64,000 nucleotides of DNA from the NCBI GenBank assembly GCA_015350385.1, contig WNKI01000004.1, positions 1,719,852-1,783,851 of the forward strand, written 5' to 3'. The position numbers and the translations under genes are program-made. Below the pieces are notes generated by a model. It worked only from the letters and a program-made list of their open reading frames with translations, searched no databases and was not told the DNA's origin. This DNA comes from Aculops lycopersici. Lineage: Eukaryota; Arthropoda; Arachnida; Trombidiformes; Eriophyidae. Shown piece by piece: positions 20,320-31,673 of this stretch (positions are counted from its first letter, which is position 1; each line of letters begins with the position of its first letter).

Positions 20320-21888
20320 ATGGAAATATTTCATACAAAAGTGAAAACCTGGCTCAAAGTTGACCAAATCATAGAGTTTGTATTAATTCTTTTTAATTTA
20401 CAAGATATATTTGTTGGGATACTACTTGTTATCGATTCATTCTTCGATGACGAAGATATAAGTCTTGAATTACAAAAATTTATCCGACAGATTGGTTTTC
20501 CATATAGAGCTATGAGCACCGGTTTCCGTTTTGTAGCCATCACCATAATTCCAGTCAACTATGGATTGGATTATTTCACCAAGCGAGCCTACTCTCGGCG
20601 CAATCAATTTGCCAAGACTTCAGGTTTGGCCGTCTACTTGAGAGAGCCATATATTGAAGTTAACAGAATAGAATTGCTAATCGATAAGCATATTAAAACA
20701 ATTATAGCTTCAAATCAGGTTTACAGATCGATACAAATCCAGCGCTCACTTCGGTCCAAACTAGACACAATGCAGATAGGAAATTTAGATCACCATTGCA
20801 GGGGGACGATCTTGAGGAGTCAACCGCGAGACTTTCATCAAAATCTTGACCGTTTTAAGGTCAATGGACATAGAATTGATCACAAACAAATAGATGAGGA
20901 GGAATTTTGGTTCGTTCATCAACAGAGGATTCTAATCCGCCTTCTACGTAACAAAAATAGCAAATTTCGCTCCATTTGGCCAGCAAATCGAGTGGAAAAT
21001 CAACGAATCCTTCTAATCTCAAAATCATTCATTTTAACTGCTACTTTGGTAACTAGTGTTTGGCTTATCTTAACAATAACATACACTTATGGCCACCAAA
21101 AAATGAATAGATTAATGCTAGCCGATGAGCAACTCGAATCAGAAGCTAGACACCTCGACGCATTGGAAAAAGCGCTCATTTCAATCGGCATTCTAAATAT
21201 GTGGCACATTGTTGATATTCAGTGTGATTCCGTCATAAATACTAGAATGGGATTACTGGATCAGGGTATATACTTAAAGCAGATTCAAGAGAGACTATCA
21301 AATCTAATGAGCGATTTAGCTGGTCTAAAACTTTGGAAACGCGAGCTAGTTCTAGATATCTACAGGCAGTCGATTGAACTGTATATCATGTTTAAGGTTT
21401 TTGCCGGCGAGGTTAACATGATGTTCCGTAACATCGAATGCCATTTAGTTTTTTATTTTATATTACAACTCTATCAAACAATTGCTATTTCGGTCTTGAA
21501 TCGATCTTTACAACTAAACATGGCCTCTGTGCATGTGTTCATGGGTGTAGTCAATCTAAATTTATCACTATATCCCTGCGCTGCATTCAACAAGCAATGT
21601 ATAGATCTAACAAAGACAGTCCAATCCTTCCTGGCTCAACTGGAATCAGTCGAGCGATCGCTAACGAGCGATTCTAACAATCACAAACAAAAATCGATTC
21701 TAAGTTGCCACAGTAGATTTTTGTGGCATCGAATTCTTCAAAATCAGGATTGGGTTTGCGAAATGTTCAGCTGCAAGTTTGCGGGAATGATGAGACTCGA
21801 CTTTGGCTTGGTGCTTCAGCTAAACTATTGGATTTTATCCACTGGTTTGTTACTATTCTCTAGCGCTAACATCAGATCTCACTTGTAA
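20320..21888 (+). CDS. Gustatory-receptor-like chemoreceptor A
   Basis: Intronless protein of 522 aa with about seven hydrophobic segments (roughly 18-38, 65-85, 228-255, 285-302, 372-398, 402-420, 496-518). It is the first of three tandem same-strand paralogues that share the blocks SIWPANR, GLxDQ, LYIMF-F-E (followed by R-IE-H-VFYF-LQ), YPCAAFNK and RFLWxRIxxN. The C-terminal block DFGLVLQLNYWILSTGLLLF aligns with the RFTYVHIIQL block of the neighbouring receptors D and E, which carry the TYhhhhhQ hallmark of arthropod gustatory receptors, so I assign it to that family although its own motif is degenerate. Such proteins are ligand-gated cation channels in sensory neurons. The ligand cannot be predicted. 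The ATG start opens directly into the first hydrophobic segment. Confidence 0.68.
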   Translation: MEIFHTKVKTWLKVDQIIEFVLILFNLQDIFVGILLVIDSFFDDEDISLELQKFIRQIGFPYRAMSTGFRFVAITIIPVNYGLDYFTKRAYSRRNQFAKTSGLAVYLREPYIEVNRIELLIDKHIKTIIASNQVYRSIQIQRSLRSKLDTMQIGNLDHHCRGTILRSQPRDFHQNLDRFKVNGHRIDHKQIDEEEFWFVHQQRILIRLLRNKNSKFRSIWPANRVENQRILLISKSFILTATLVTSVWLILTITYTYGHQKMNRLMLADEQLESEARHLDALEKALISIGILNMWHIVDIQCDSVINTRMGLLDQGIYLKQIQERLSNLMSDLAGLKLWKRELVLDIYRQSIELYIMFKVFAGEVNMMFRNIECHLVFYFILQLYQTIAISVLNRSLQLNMASVHVFMGVVNLNLSLYPCAAFNKQCIDLTKTVQSFLAQLESVERSLTSDSNNHKQKSILSCHSRFLWHRILQNQDWVCEMFSCKFAGMMRLDFGLVLQLNYWILSTGLLLFSSANIRSHL

Positions 21889-22561
21889 AATTTGTGAAGA
21901 TAAACTTCATTAAAACTCATCAAAAAGAGCAATAGTTTAATTGATGTTGATTGTATTTCTGTGATGAGCACAACAATGATATTCACTCATACGCAAAGAT
22001 GTCAATAGAACCCTGTACGTCGATGCAATGACCAAACAACTTTTGGCCGCAACACCTACAGGTAGATGTAATGTAAACTTGAATGGTTATCTCGTTGGTA
22101 TAATCGTACGACTTCATTCTATTAACTTCAACGCAGAAGTCACCTGGAAAGGAAAACAAAGGCATTTACCTTTGTTTCGCGAGAGAAAGGTTTGAGTATT
22201 GAATGTCACTTTAAATCCAACAAGATCAGAGGCTGGTCGAACTTAGCACAAGTGGCTCAGTTGCAACTCGCGTGTTTTATCAATAGACTTCTTTCCTCTT
22301 CCTTCCTCCATCTTTCCATAGAGACCTGAACCTTAAACAGGTGGTCGCGCTTGATCGGAGTTGCAATTCTAGATGTTGTTAGATCAATATTTGGAATATT
22401 TACCACTTCTTGTCTTGCTGAGTATTTATTGCTAGGCTTGAAACACAATCTTCTTGGCCAAGGTCATCATCCTATCCTATCAAAAATGGCGTCATAACAA
22501 AAGTTTCCTGAATCAAATGGTGGCTCGATATCAATAAGTTAGTTTTCAAAAAATTCAAACC
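21889..22561. other. Intergenic spacer between chemoreceptors A and B
   Basis: About 670 bp; should hold the 3' end of A and the promoter of B. No other feature seen. Confidence 0.5.
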
Positions 22562-24187
22562 ATGGACATCCTACAATCAAATGAGCGAGCTGGACCTCTT
22601 GTGGATCGTTTGATCAATGTGATATTATCCATTTATTATTCTAAAAATTTGATAGTTTGTGCTCTACTCTCAATCAATCAAATTCGACCACAACCAAGCG
22701 CTGATTTGCACCAACTCATTGTAACTCTAGGATGTCCAAGCAGAGCGCTCAATGCTTATGGGTCCATAATATCGAGTTGTTTCTTTGTAATGATTTATTC
22801 GATTGGATTTATTTGCTATCTATTGCACCAAAAACAGGTTAAATCATCGAAAAACTCAAGCTTAACGCTGTTTATTTGGAATCAAAATGAAGAGGCCGCT
22901 CAAATTTCAATGAGAATTCAAAGGCAAATTGAGAAAATAAAAACTTCCAACTTGATGTTCGAGTCTACTCAACGTGAAAAGGCCAAGAGATTGGCGTGTC
23001 AATCGCTAGATTTGACCATCGATTTTCCCAGTAGGAGTAGACCCAGAGGATTCAAGATTTTCTTCTCCCTTCATGATATCAATAACAACAATAGCAATAA
23101 TAACAGTGACTCAGAGGTAGAAATTAGAAAGAAAATATACGAGGTACAGGAAGCTAATAAACAGGGGTATTATTCTAGACAACAAGGACATTTAGATCAT
23201 TTGTTGAAGGTTAAAAAGTCGATTTGGCCTGCCAACCGGAAGTTCGCTTGGCACAGGCAGGTGCTCGTGAGGACATTTCTACTAAATACCATTCTGATGT
23301 TTAATCTATGGTTTGGATTCACTCTAACATTTCTGGGTGGTCATATTTTTTGTTATATTAGATTAACAAAAAACTCCAAGCTTCCAGTGGAAGAGCAACA
23401 CTTCAGTTGGATTGAAAAAATAGACATTTGCGCTGGACTAGCGGGAATCTGGCATATATTAGACTACCACTCTAAACCTGTTATTAATCTACTGATTGGT
23501 CTTATGGATCAATCTGTACATTTTTCGCAAATACAACAAAAACTTGATGATTTGAACAAAGATATTGAGAATTTTATCGCACTCCAACGCAACCACCTGT
23601 GGCCCAGAGAGTTGATTGAATCGCAATTGGAAAATATTGACAATAGGTCATTGGAGCTATACATAATGTTTCGCCTGTTTGCCGAAGAAGCTCACACTAT
23701 GTACCGGAATATTGAGCCTCATGTTGTCTTCTATTTCTTTTTGCAGATGTTTCAAACAATTTCTATGATTATATTTGGAAAGTCGCTTCAATTCAGTCTG
23801 CTCCATCATTTCGTTGCCATATTTGGTGTCCTGATGCTAAATGTTTCCATCTATCCTTGTGCAGCATTCAACAAGAGGTGCCAGGGATTGATGAAGTCAA
23901 TACAAACCTTAGTGGCTCAGGTTGAGCCCCAAGCAAATTGTCGAGATGTTGATTATGGTTTAGGGGTAGAAATTGATCAGAAAAATGTTGCAAAATTTAT
24001 AATTAGCGACCATAATAGATTTCTATGGAATCGAATTTTACATAATCACGATTGGGTCTCATCCATGTTCAGTTGTAATCTAGCCTCATCAATTAGACTT
24101 AACTTTAAGATGATTTTGCAGCTCAATTTTTGGATTATTTCATCAGCTTTATTCTTATTGTCAAACATAAATAACCACCACTCTTAA
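22562..24187 (+). CDS. Gustatory-receptor-like chemoreceptor B
   Basis: Intronless protein of 541 aa, tandem paralogue of A and C. The shared blocks are all present: SIWPANR, IGLMDQSVHFSQIQ, LYIMFRLFAEEAHTMYRNIE, VFYFFLQMFQTI, NVSIYPCAAFNKRC, RFLWNRILHNHDWV and LNFKMILQLNFWIIS. About seven hydrophobic segments follow the same layout as A. The loop between the second and third segments is longer and contains an Asn/Ser run (NNNNSNNNSDSE, about 178-189). Adjacent position and same strand indicate local duplication; divergence is substantial, so the duplications are not recent. A polyadenylation-type AATAAA lies about 145 bp after the stop. Confidence 0.68.
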   Translation: MDILQSNERAGPLVDRLINVILSIYYSKNLIVCALLSINQIRPQPSADLHQLIVTLGCPSRALNAYGSIISSCFFVMIYSIGFICYLLHQKQVKSSKNSSLTLFIWNQNEEAAQISMRIQRQIEKIKTSNLMFESTQREKAKRLACQSLDLTIDFPSRSRPRGFKIFFSLHDINNNNSNNNSDSEVEIRKKIYEVQEANKQGYYSRQQGHLDHLLKVKKSIWPANRKFAWHRQVLVRTFLLNTILMFNLWFGFTLTFLGGHIFCYIRLTKNSKLPVEEQHFSWIEKIDICAGLAGIWHILDYHSKPVINLLIGLMDQSVHFSQIQQKLDDLNKDIENFIALQRNHLWPRELIESQLENIDNRSLELYIMFRLFAEEAHTMYRNIEPHVVFYFFLQMFQTISMIIFGKSLQFSLLHHFVAIFGVLMLNVSIYPCAAFNKRCQGLMKSIQTLVAQVEPQANCRDVDYGLGVEIDQKNVAKFIISDHNRFLWNRILHNHDWVSSMFSCNLASSIRLNFKMILQLNFWIISSALFLLSNINNHHS

Positions 24188-24691
24188 GAAAGAACCACCG
24201 CACTTTACCTGTGTTCCTAGGAGCTTAAAACTTGTTTTGTTTTATCGAGTTGAGTTTTTTCGAACGAATTTTGGCAGTTTTGTTGTTACATAATATGACA
24301 ATCTATTGAGTGAGATTGAACAGAATGTTTGAATAAACTTTAAGCTCAACCTTCAAACAAACCTAGAAGTTTCTTATCTTGAAAGTCATTGATGTGAACT
24401 TGAAAGGTTAAATAAAAAAATTACATTCGACCTATGCGATCACACGAGACGAGAGTCTCAGGATTGAAATCGATATGGTTGATTGCACCAATTATGCAAA
24501 TATGTAGCTTGCTGAGTGAGAAGGTAATTTCATAGGTAAAGTCACGGATACCTTAATCTTGAACTTGGATCAATGTTGTTTTCTTGATTAGATTTCTCTA
24601 TTTCGATTGACATCCTGCCCCTTGCTCACTTCTGGTAGGTTAGTGGTCAGGTATAAATTAGTGAACTAAGATTTACAGTTGAGTTTTAAAG
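24188..24691. other. Intergenic spacer between chemoreceptors B and C
   Basis: About 500 bp. A TATA-like TATAAAT lies at about 24652-24658, 34 nt before the ATG of C, so the 5' UTR of C would be very short if it is used. Confidence 0.4.
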
Positions 24692-26227
24692 ATGGATGTT
24701 TTGGGACGGGAGGCAAGAAGCTTACCTGTAATCGATGAGTTAGTGATGATTGTATTGGTACTTCACACGATGAAAAAGATGCTTATATTTGCAATCTATC
24801 TATTCATAGGCTTTGCAAAAGATTTTAGCAACCAGTACCATCTATTGGAGTTTGTCGATCACATAGGTTGTGTTCATAGACCTTTAACTGGAGTAAGTCT
24901 CCATATTACAACAACATATTTCGCAAATTTTTACCTGCTTAATGCCATGTGCAATTATATCTACAGAAAGCAAATCAAGCGATCAAACGACCATGGCCTC
25001 GTGTTATTCGTTCACAATGAAAAGGCAGAGCGGAAAAGGATAACTAGTAGACTGGATGCTCACATTAGAAAAGTTCAGCACTCAAGCAGAATGTTTTATC
25101 AGGTTCAACTTCAAGAGAAATTTCTAGAGACTTTATTGTGTACAAGATATCAAGTTGATTATCTATCTTTTAGACAGCAAGTGATCGAGATTAGGGTTGG
25201 TGGCAAAAATAATAAATTGCGCACATTCTTAAATGAACATCAAATAAATAGACTAGAACAGGAGCATCTAAACCACCTGTTGTCGGATAGCAAAGAGTCA
25301 ATTTGGCCCTCCAATCGAACTGAGCATTCGCGACGAGCGATAATCTCACGCTTATTTTGGATTACCGTGTGGCAGGTTCTAATCTTTTGGAGCTTTGGTC
25401 AAATAACCTACACCGGCGGCCACCATTTATTGAATCAAATGAGACTCAAGGATAAGTCTAGTATCCATTACTACTCAAAGGATAGGATTGGATTCAGCGG
25501 CGCGGAAAAGCTGGAGGTTTGTGCTGGACTAGTAAGCATGTGGGAAATGATATACATGCATTACAATCCAGTTATAAACCCGATGATGGGTTTGGCGGAT
25601 CAAGGTGTTCATTTGGCTCAAATCCAGAGGAAGTTTTGTAATTTGATTGGCCAGGTAAGCGAGTATAATGGATTGCAATTCGATCAGAGATATCAGAGAA
25701 AACTTGGCTCACGGAACAAGGATGAATTGGAAAAGTTGAGGAGTTTCAACGAGCAATCAAATGAATTATATATAATGTTTCAATTTCTTGTCGAGGAAGC
25801 AAATTCAATGCTCAAGGATATTGAATATCATACTGTATTCTACTTTTTTCTCCAATTCTATCAAACCATTGCACTGATCGTCATTGGACAAGCTGTACAT
25901 TATAATACCATCCATTTGGGCTCCATTTCCGGTATTATAACCCTCAATTTATCCATATATCCCTGCGCTATTTTCAACAAACGCTGCGCTGACTTGACTA
26001 AATTAATCCATTCCTTCCTCATGCAAGTGGAACAAAGTGAGAGGCCGATTATTAGCGAGCATGGAAAATTTCTTTGGAATAGAATAGTGCATAACCAACA
26101 GTGGATATCGGATATGTCTGCTTGCAAGTTGGCCGGAATGCTAAAGCTTAATTTTAAAACTGTATTGCAGCTGAACTTCTGGATTGTTTCTTCGAGTTTA
26201 CTCATCTTGAGTACACTTAGTCAGTAG
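24692..26227 (+). CDS. Gustatory-receptor-like chemoreceptor C
   Basis: Intronless protein of 511 aa, third member of the tandem set. The family blocks are conserved: SIWPSNR, GLADQGVHLAQIQRKF, LYIMFQFLVEEANSMLKDIE, VFYFFLQFYQTI, NLSIYPCAIFNKRC, KFLWNRIVHNQQW and LNFKTVLQLNFWIVSSSLL. It gives the clearest alignment to the C termini of receptors D and E: CADLTKLIHSFLMQVE against SKKLTTIIWSVLARVD, and LNFKTVLQLNFWIVSSSLLIL against IRFTYVHIIQLVIWTSTLLLF. The FNK Lys corresponds to the Lys that ends the first exon in D and E, yet no intron is present here. An AATAAA follows the stop within 15 bp. Confidence 0.7.
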   Translation: MDVLGREARSLPVIDELVMIVLVLHTMKKMLIFAIYLFIGFAKDFSNQYHLLEFVDHIGCVHRPLTGVSLHITTTYFANFYLLNAMCNYIYRKQIKRSNDHGLVLFVHNEKAERKRITSRLDAHIRKVQHSSRMFYQVQLQEKFLETLLCTRYQVDYLSFRQQVIEIRVGGKNNKLRTFLNEHQINRLEQEHLNHLLSDSKESIWPSNRTEHSRRAIISRLFWITVWQVLIFWSFGQITYTGGHHLLNQMRLKDKSSIHYYSKDRIGFSGAEKLEVCAGLVSMWEMIYMHYNPVINPMMGLADQGVHLAQIQRKFCNLIGQVSEYNGLQFDQRYQRKLGSRNKDELEKLRSFNEQSNELYIMFQFLVEEANSMLKDIEYHTVFYFFLQFYQTIALIVIGQAVHYNTIHLGSISGIITLNLSIYPCAIFNKRCADLTKLIHSFLMQVEQSERPIISEHGKFLWNRIVHNQQWISDMSACKLAGMLKLNFKTVLQLNFWIVSSSLLILSTLSQ

Positions 26228-26442
26228 AATCAACCAATAAATCTTTGGGAGGATATATTCTACAAAACAAACATCGAATGGCTTCAATTATTACCATAAT
26301 TGAAAATCAGATCAACCCCGTACTTTTATTTGATTGGCAGCAGTAAACTGTGATCAAGTTTCACTTGATTTTATAAAGCTCAGTGGACTCCTAGTAGTGT
26401 TGTCAAAATAATTGCTACTTTCAAATCACAGCAAAAGGGACC

Positions 26443-27390
26443 TTAATCATTAACTAGCTTCTGATGCAACTCCTCCAGTTCTAGTCGCTCCAATTCACTT
26501 GATGGCTCCCTGCAATCCAATCGCAATCCATACTCGACCCATTCCGAGATCTCGTCGCGAGGTCTGCGTTGAGCCATCAAGACTCTTGCCATCCACAAGA
26601 AATTTGGCAACCAATTGGCCTTGCCAAGCTCATGGGCCAATCTAAACTCGCGCTCTGCGTCCTCGTAGGATCCGTCGAGTTTTGCGCCCAAAAACTTGCC
26701 TGCAACGGTCTTCTCGAACCAGGACAAGCTGGCGACATTGTAATAGTATCGACCGAGTAGATTGTGGGCCAAAGGATCCTGTGGTTCCATTTTGATGCAC
26801 CTCTCTGCTGCTAGCTTGAATATTTTGCTAACAAGAGTCTTCTCTCTCGGATTAGACATTACATCCAATTGCCAGCCCAAAGTTATCATGTACCAATAGC
26901 AAGTTTTGAAGTTGTCCGGATTGAATCGCAACGAAAATCTGGCCATTTCAACGGCTTCGCCTCTGTCGTCGTCTTGAAGGCGTCGGCTCTTGTTGAAGGT
27001 AAGGCGCGTATAGCAAGCTTGTGCCGCTCGCCAATAGACTTCGGCCAAGAATTTCGACTTCCTGTTTGTTGTTGTCGCTTGTGAGGAGACTATTTCGCAA
27101 TTTAGTTGCTCCTCTTTTATGTTAACCACTTTAATGGGCGATTTTAATATTTTCAAGTCTTCGTCTAGTGTTTGCTCATAGTTGCAATTGGGAAATTTGC
27201 AATTTTCAACTATAAACTTACAACATTCGATGTCACCTTTAATCGACTGGATGAAATTTCTGCATAAAACCTCCAACTTGTGACCTGCAAACAAATTCTC
27301 TGCCGCCAATTGGTCATAATCTTGAAAAAAATTTCTACAATTAATCATAAATTCCTCACTAATTTCCTCCTGTTGGCTAGCCGCCGCCAT
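26443..27390 (-). CDS. Regulator of microtubule dynamics protein (RMDN family)
   Basis: Intronless protein of 315 aa, the usual length for RMDN1. The TPR-like helical repeats begin near 113. Family text is clear: EVYWRAAQACYTRL, FNPDNFKTCYWYMITLGW, then PQDPLAHNLLGRYYYNVASL, SWFEKTVAGKFLGAKLDG and SYEDAEREFRLAHELGK. RMDN proteins associate with microtubules or mitochondria and ER contact sites (RMDN3/PTPIP51). No membrane segment is visible here, so it is closer to RMDN1 than RMDN3. Residues 1-110 are less conserved. It lies on the opposite strand between the two chemoreceptor groups and splits the array. Confidence 0.85.
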   Translation of the reverse strand: MAAASQQEEISEEFMINCRNFFQDYDQLAAENLFAGHKLEVLCRNFIQSIKGDIECCKFIVENCKFPNCNYEQTLDEDLKILKSPIKVVNIKEEQLNCEIVSSQATTTNRKSKFLAEVYWRAAQACYTRLTFNKSRRLQDDDRGEAVEMARFSLRFNPDNFKTCYWYMITLGWQLDVMSNPREKTLVSKIFKLAAERCIKMEPQDPLAHNLLGRYYYNVASLSWFEKTVAGKFLGAKLDGSYEDAEREFRLAHELGKANWLPNFLWMARVLMAQRRPRDEISEWVEYGLRLDCREPSSELERLELEELHQKLVND

Positions 27391-29255
27391 CTTAAGTGAT
27401 TACCTGGGTTTTTCTTATTATTCTTCTCTTGATACTTTGTAATTGAATTGATCTCTGCTAATAAATCCTCCGCTTTTTAGTTCGCGGCAAATGATATACT
27501 CTACTTGCAAATAAAGTGGCACAAAACCACATATTGAGGCCTCCTTAAATTTGCAAATCTTGCAAGAGAAATTATCTCATCTCACATGAAATTTTTGCAA
27601 TCATTTGGCGCTCACTTGAGGTCGCGAGATTATCGCCATCGTTGAATCTAAACCACAGTTTAGTTTGCAAATTGTTCGAGATAGAGAGAGAGAGAGATGG
27701 ATCAGCTAGACAAAGTTTTTGTAATACACGTTGCACTATGGCTGAAAGCAAAGTAAACGAGGAATAACGGCGGCTCGACTGCATGCTAACTGTGATTGCG
27801 AACGTAGCTCGTGCGCGTAGAATTTACGCGCCGCCCACCTATTGCTAGGCGAGAGCGAGGAATTTGTCGCTGCCAGTTGGAGATTTGTCGCTGGCACCTT
27901 CGCCACTCACCTGTGGGCTCAGTAGCATATCTCGGCTATTGCAATTTGACTAACTGGCTCGTCAGAAATTGCTGCAAGAGGGAACAAGTGACGCGAAACA
28001 AAACTCCAAACGTGTGACGGGCGACGTCAACGTCGGCATAGTTGACGATTAGAATGACGAAGTTGGCTCCAATTGAGTGATTGACTGGAATAAATGGACA
28101 GGTGAGTTAGCCAAGCGAGAGAAATGGATTTTCTAAACCTTTAAATCGAAACTCTTTCGCTCTTTTTAGTAATCACTAAACTAACAGTACGACTATATAC
28201 TAGACTCATGCCATGCAAAGCAACCCCTAAAATTTGCTGCGCCACCCAACTTGTCGTTGTGGCTTCGGCTTAGCTGCTACTGCAGCTGCTGCTAAAGTTA
28301 GAGTTGAAGTTAAGTTAAAGCTTTAAACTGGCCACTGTCTTTCCTCTTCCGCGCGCATTTTTTTGTCTCCAACTTATTTTACCTGTCCAACTTATCCCCT
28401 GTACAGTGGCTTACACAACAATAACAGGTTGCCGCGCGTGTCCAGCGTTACCTTGCCACTGGCAAGTAGCCAGCAACACAAATCAATAGGCACACAAGCG
28501 ACTTGTGACAAGCCAGCAATCCATGAATAGCCACCGTGTGTGTGCGCTAGTGTTGTTGTTTGGAAGGCTCTCCGACTGGTCGGCCAACCAACCAACCAAC
28601 CAGCAGTAGTTTTTCCAATGCTTACGTCGTTGCGGTAGCGTGGATATAGAAATCAAACCCACCTATCGACTCATGGATCCTAGAGGAGCTCGCAATTGTC
28701 TTCTAAATTTTGAATTGCAATCCGAGAGATCAGACAATAGCCCGGCTCAATTTGCACGTCTCTCTGTCGGTCTCACTGAAAAGACGAAAACTGCACGATT
28801 TGAAGGGAAAGAGAAACTCGAACGCATGTCTAAGGCTCTTGTGTGCACTCGCTTTCTAATGGCCACCAATCACTCGACCACGAAATATAATGTTAATTAT
28901 ATTCAATTGCGTATTGGCACAACTCCAAGTTTATCATTTTCCATTTGCACTTTCTCTCGGGTCTAGACATCGAGAGAGTGAGTTTGAATTTGCAAAAAGG
29001 CAAATTATCATTATCTCAATCGCGTGGTGGGCTGCAATTTGAATGAAGGTAGAGTTCATTGTCTCGTCAAGACAAAGAGTGAATTCAACAATCTTCCGCT
29101 TGACAACACTCTTCCTCACCAACTCATTTTCTCTTCACCTACCTCAGCAACCTTGAATATTTCTCCAACTTTCTCGTTTCCAATTGCAAAGGTAAAACTC
29201 AATTTATTATTTCTGTTCCGTATATTGGCGACTCTGGAATCAGATCACAAACAAA
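27391..29255. other. Divergent intergenic region between RMDN and chemoreceptor D
   Basis: About 1.9 kb with no convincing gene. It contains a GA tract near 27682-27697 and a CCAA tetranucleotide run at about 28583-28602. Short open frames here start at non-ATG codons and lack signatures. It should hold both promoters; non-coding first exons cannot be excluded. Confidence 0.45.
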
Positions 29256-31467
29256 ATGTCCACCTCCGAATTAGCCACTGGTGGTTCCTGCAATCTCTGG
29301 TGCCTAAAGTTGATTAGATTGCTGCAATATCACTCATTTCTCACCTGTCGATATCCGAGTGTTGAGCTCAATAAATTCAAGGCTCAAAAGGATGAAAAAT
29401 ATCTCCAAAATTTTGAGAGAATTTCTAGTCACAAGTATGGAGTCTATTCTCTAATTCAAATAATCCTTGCATTCATAGCAGCAGTTAGATATATATATAA
29501 ACCCATAGCAACATTATCACTCGTCGACCACTATAATCCATCCCAAAGTATTAGATATATTGGCAATGGAACCTTTGAATTCGCTTGTCTCTCGACAAAT
29601 TGCACTTATTTTACGAAAGGAGATTCTAGCTTCGATATATTGGAATTGCCCTTATCGTCATTGTGTCGGCCAGAATTAGATGTGATCTTTCCCTCAGTAG
29701 ATCCAACCGGCTATCCAGGTTTGATGCTGAGCTCGATACTTGCACTCACCGTCTTCCTATTGAATACCTTTGCTCTGGTTAATTTTCTAAAGCCAAAATC
29801 AACCGAGTTTCTACTATTCATTACAAATCCTCATTCGGTCATCAAACTCATGGTATTGCCTAGAATCAAGAAGATACTTAGTGAATATAGCGAGTCTTAT
29901 ATGAATTTTCAAGGAAACTTTTTGTTTGGATGCAAATTTGATCGCTCCAATAGGCTATTGAAGTCGAATGTTCTGTCAGATCTCAGTTTTAACAACGAAA
30001 AAAGTAGGTTCTCCAGGTTGGAAGTAAAAGAGTTTGTGCCCAACTATCGCACTATTTGGTGGCAGAATCACATGGTAACAATCGCAACCTTTATATTTAT
30101 TCGGCAAATTATCGTAGAATCGAGCATGACCATAACTTTTTTACTTTGGATTGTGCATCGAATTGATAGAAGGAATGATATAAACTCTTCTTTCAATGTT
30201 AAAATGATTCAGAATTCCTGTTCCATTTGGCTAACAGATGAACTTGAAAACCAACGAACTCCGATACACTTGAGAGAAGATATTAGTTTGATGGATTTCG
30301 CGCAAGAACTCTCAGGTTGGCTGGATGCTGCAATATTAATTTACTGCTTTACCTCGATAAACCACCTGTTCTCCTACACCGAATTGAGCTGGTATGAGTT
30401 GAGCTTTTGGATGAATGATTTGCATCAATCAATGTTGTTGGCCATCGAAGTTGGCGAAATGACCAATTCCTCAGGTGTTTGTTTGTATGACATAAACGCA
30501 GGTGACTTTTTAGCACAACTTAGAGGTATGTTTAGAGAAAATAACTCGCTTTCTAATATTCTAAAACTAAGAATTAAGAATCTCTCTCTTGAGGGACAAA
30601 GACTGAAGGGTCAATTGGGTCAAAAGATTACAAATCAAATGCTTATTGTTAAATATATGGAAGCTCATTCAAGACTCGAATTAGATAGACGCTTTCAAGT
30701 GGAGCTAATGGAGCGGATGTATGTTGAGTTAAGATTATATGTGGAGCAATTTGGGCAACACAATATCAATTTGACATCACTACTAATTTACTCTTACGCT
30801 GCAAATTATGCAATCGTAGTTCTAATTATCATTGCCGATAGAATGGTTCGTAATTGCACCTTAATTCTACTCATCTGTCTAGCTTTAGCCTGGACTTTCT
30901 CCCTGGTAAATCTCATTGCCGTCTCGACGCTGCACGCAAAGGTAAGTTGACAAAACATTTCGCCAGGCGCCACTTGTAATTTGTTGTTGTAAATTGCAAT
31001 TTGATAGCCGACTGCTCAATGGCTTCAAGTATTGCATTTTTAATCAAGATGTTTTACTACCGCTGTCATCTAGAGCAAGAAACTTACCACAATCATTTGG
31101 TCGGTCTTGGCTCGAGTCGATGTCAACAGTAGCGACCCTCATCTTAGTCACATGCGAATGATGTACTTTAGATTCGTGGCCAAGATCGGGAACGAGGGCG
31201 GCCTTTATATTGGCTCGCTCGGTATTCGGTTCACTTATGTACACATAATTCAGGTATGTATTTAGTCTTAAATTTTCAAATTGATGTATTCCGCTACACT
31301 ATTCTGCGTCAATCGTATCGACTTACGTCCTTTCTCTCTCTCTCTCTCTCTCTCTGAAATTCCCTTCCTCCCTTACTTGATAACTGCATTAGCTTGTCAT
31401 ATGGACCTCAACCCTGCTTCTTTTTGCTTTGGGGCGACACATAGATCCATCAGTTTTAAGAACGTGA
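29256..31467 (+). CDS. Gustatory-receptor-like chemoreceptor D (three exons)
   Basis: I assemble three exons: 29256-30941, 31074-31253 and 31393-31467, giving 646 aa. Both introns (132 and 139 nt) are phase 0 and GT-AG: donors AAG/GTAAGT and CAG/GTATGT, acceptors CATCTAG and GCATTAG. Exon 2 encodes SKKLTTIIWSVLARVD through IRFTYVHIIQ; exon 3 encodes LVIWTSTLLLFALGRHIDPS and ends at TGA. The joined C terminus aligns residue for residue with receptor E, and carries TYVHIIQ, matching the TYhhhhhQ hallmark of arthropod gustatory receptors. About seven hydrophobic segments; a long external-type loop holds Cys and N-glycosylation sites (STNCTYF). Taking only the first frame to its stop at 30950 would lose the seventh membrane segment. 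The second intron contains a long CT repeat that serves as pyrimidine tract. Confidence 0.85.
31332..31356 (+). repeat. CT microsatellite inside chemoreceptor D intron 2
   Basis: (CT)n run of about 25 nt lying upstream of the acceptor at 31392. It forms part of a pyrimidine-rich stretch that continues to about 31376. Confidence 0.85.
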
Positions 31468-31673
31468 CACAGGATCGATGAATATACAAATAATTGTACA
31501 TTATAATTACCTGCTACCAAAAATTAGCAATCAACATTTCTTGAATCTAAAAAAGTGTTTTCTAGTTTGCGTTGATCATCATTTAGATATATTGCGGAGT
31601 GCATTTAGTCAGTTGCTCTATACAGAATTTCTAACTTGCCGTTCATGAATAATAATGTACGAAAGGTAACAAG

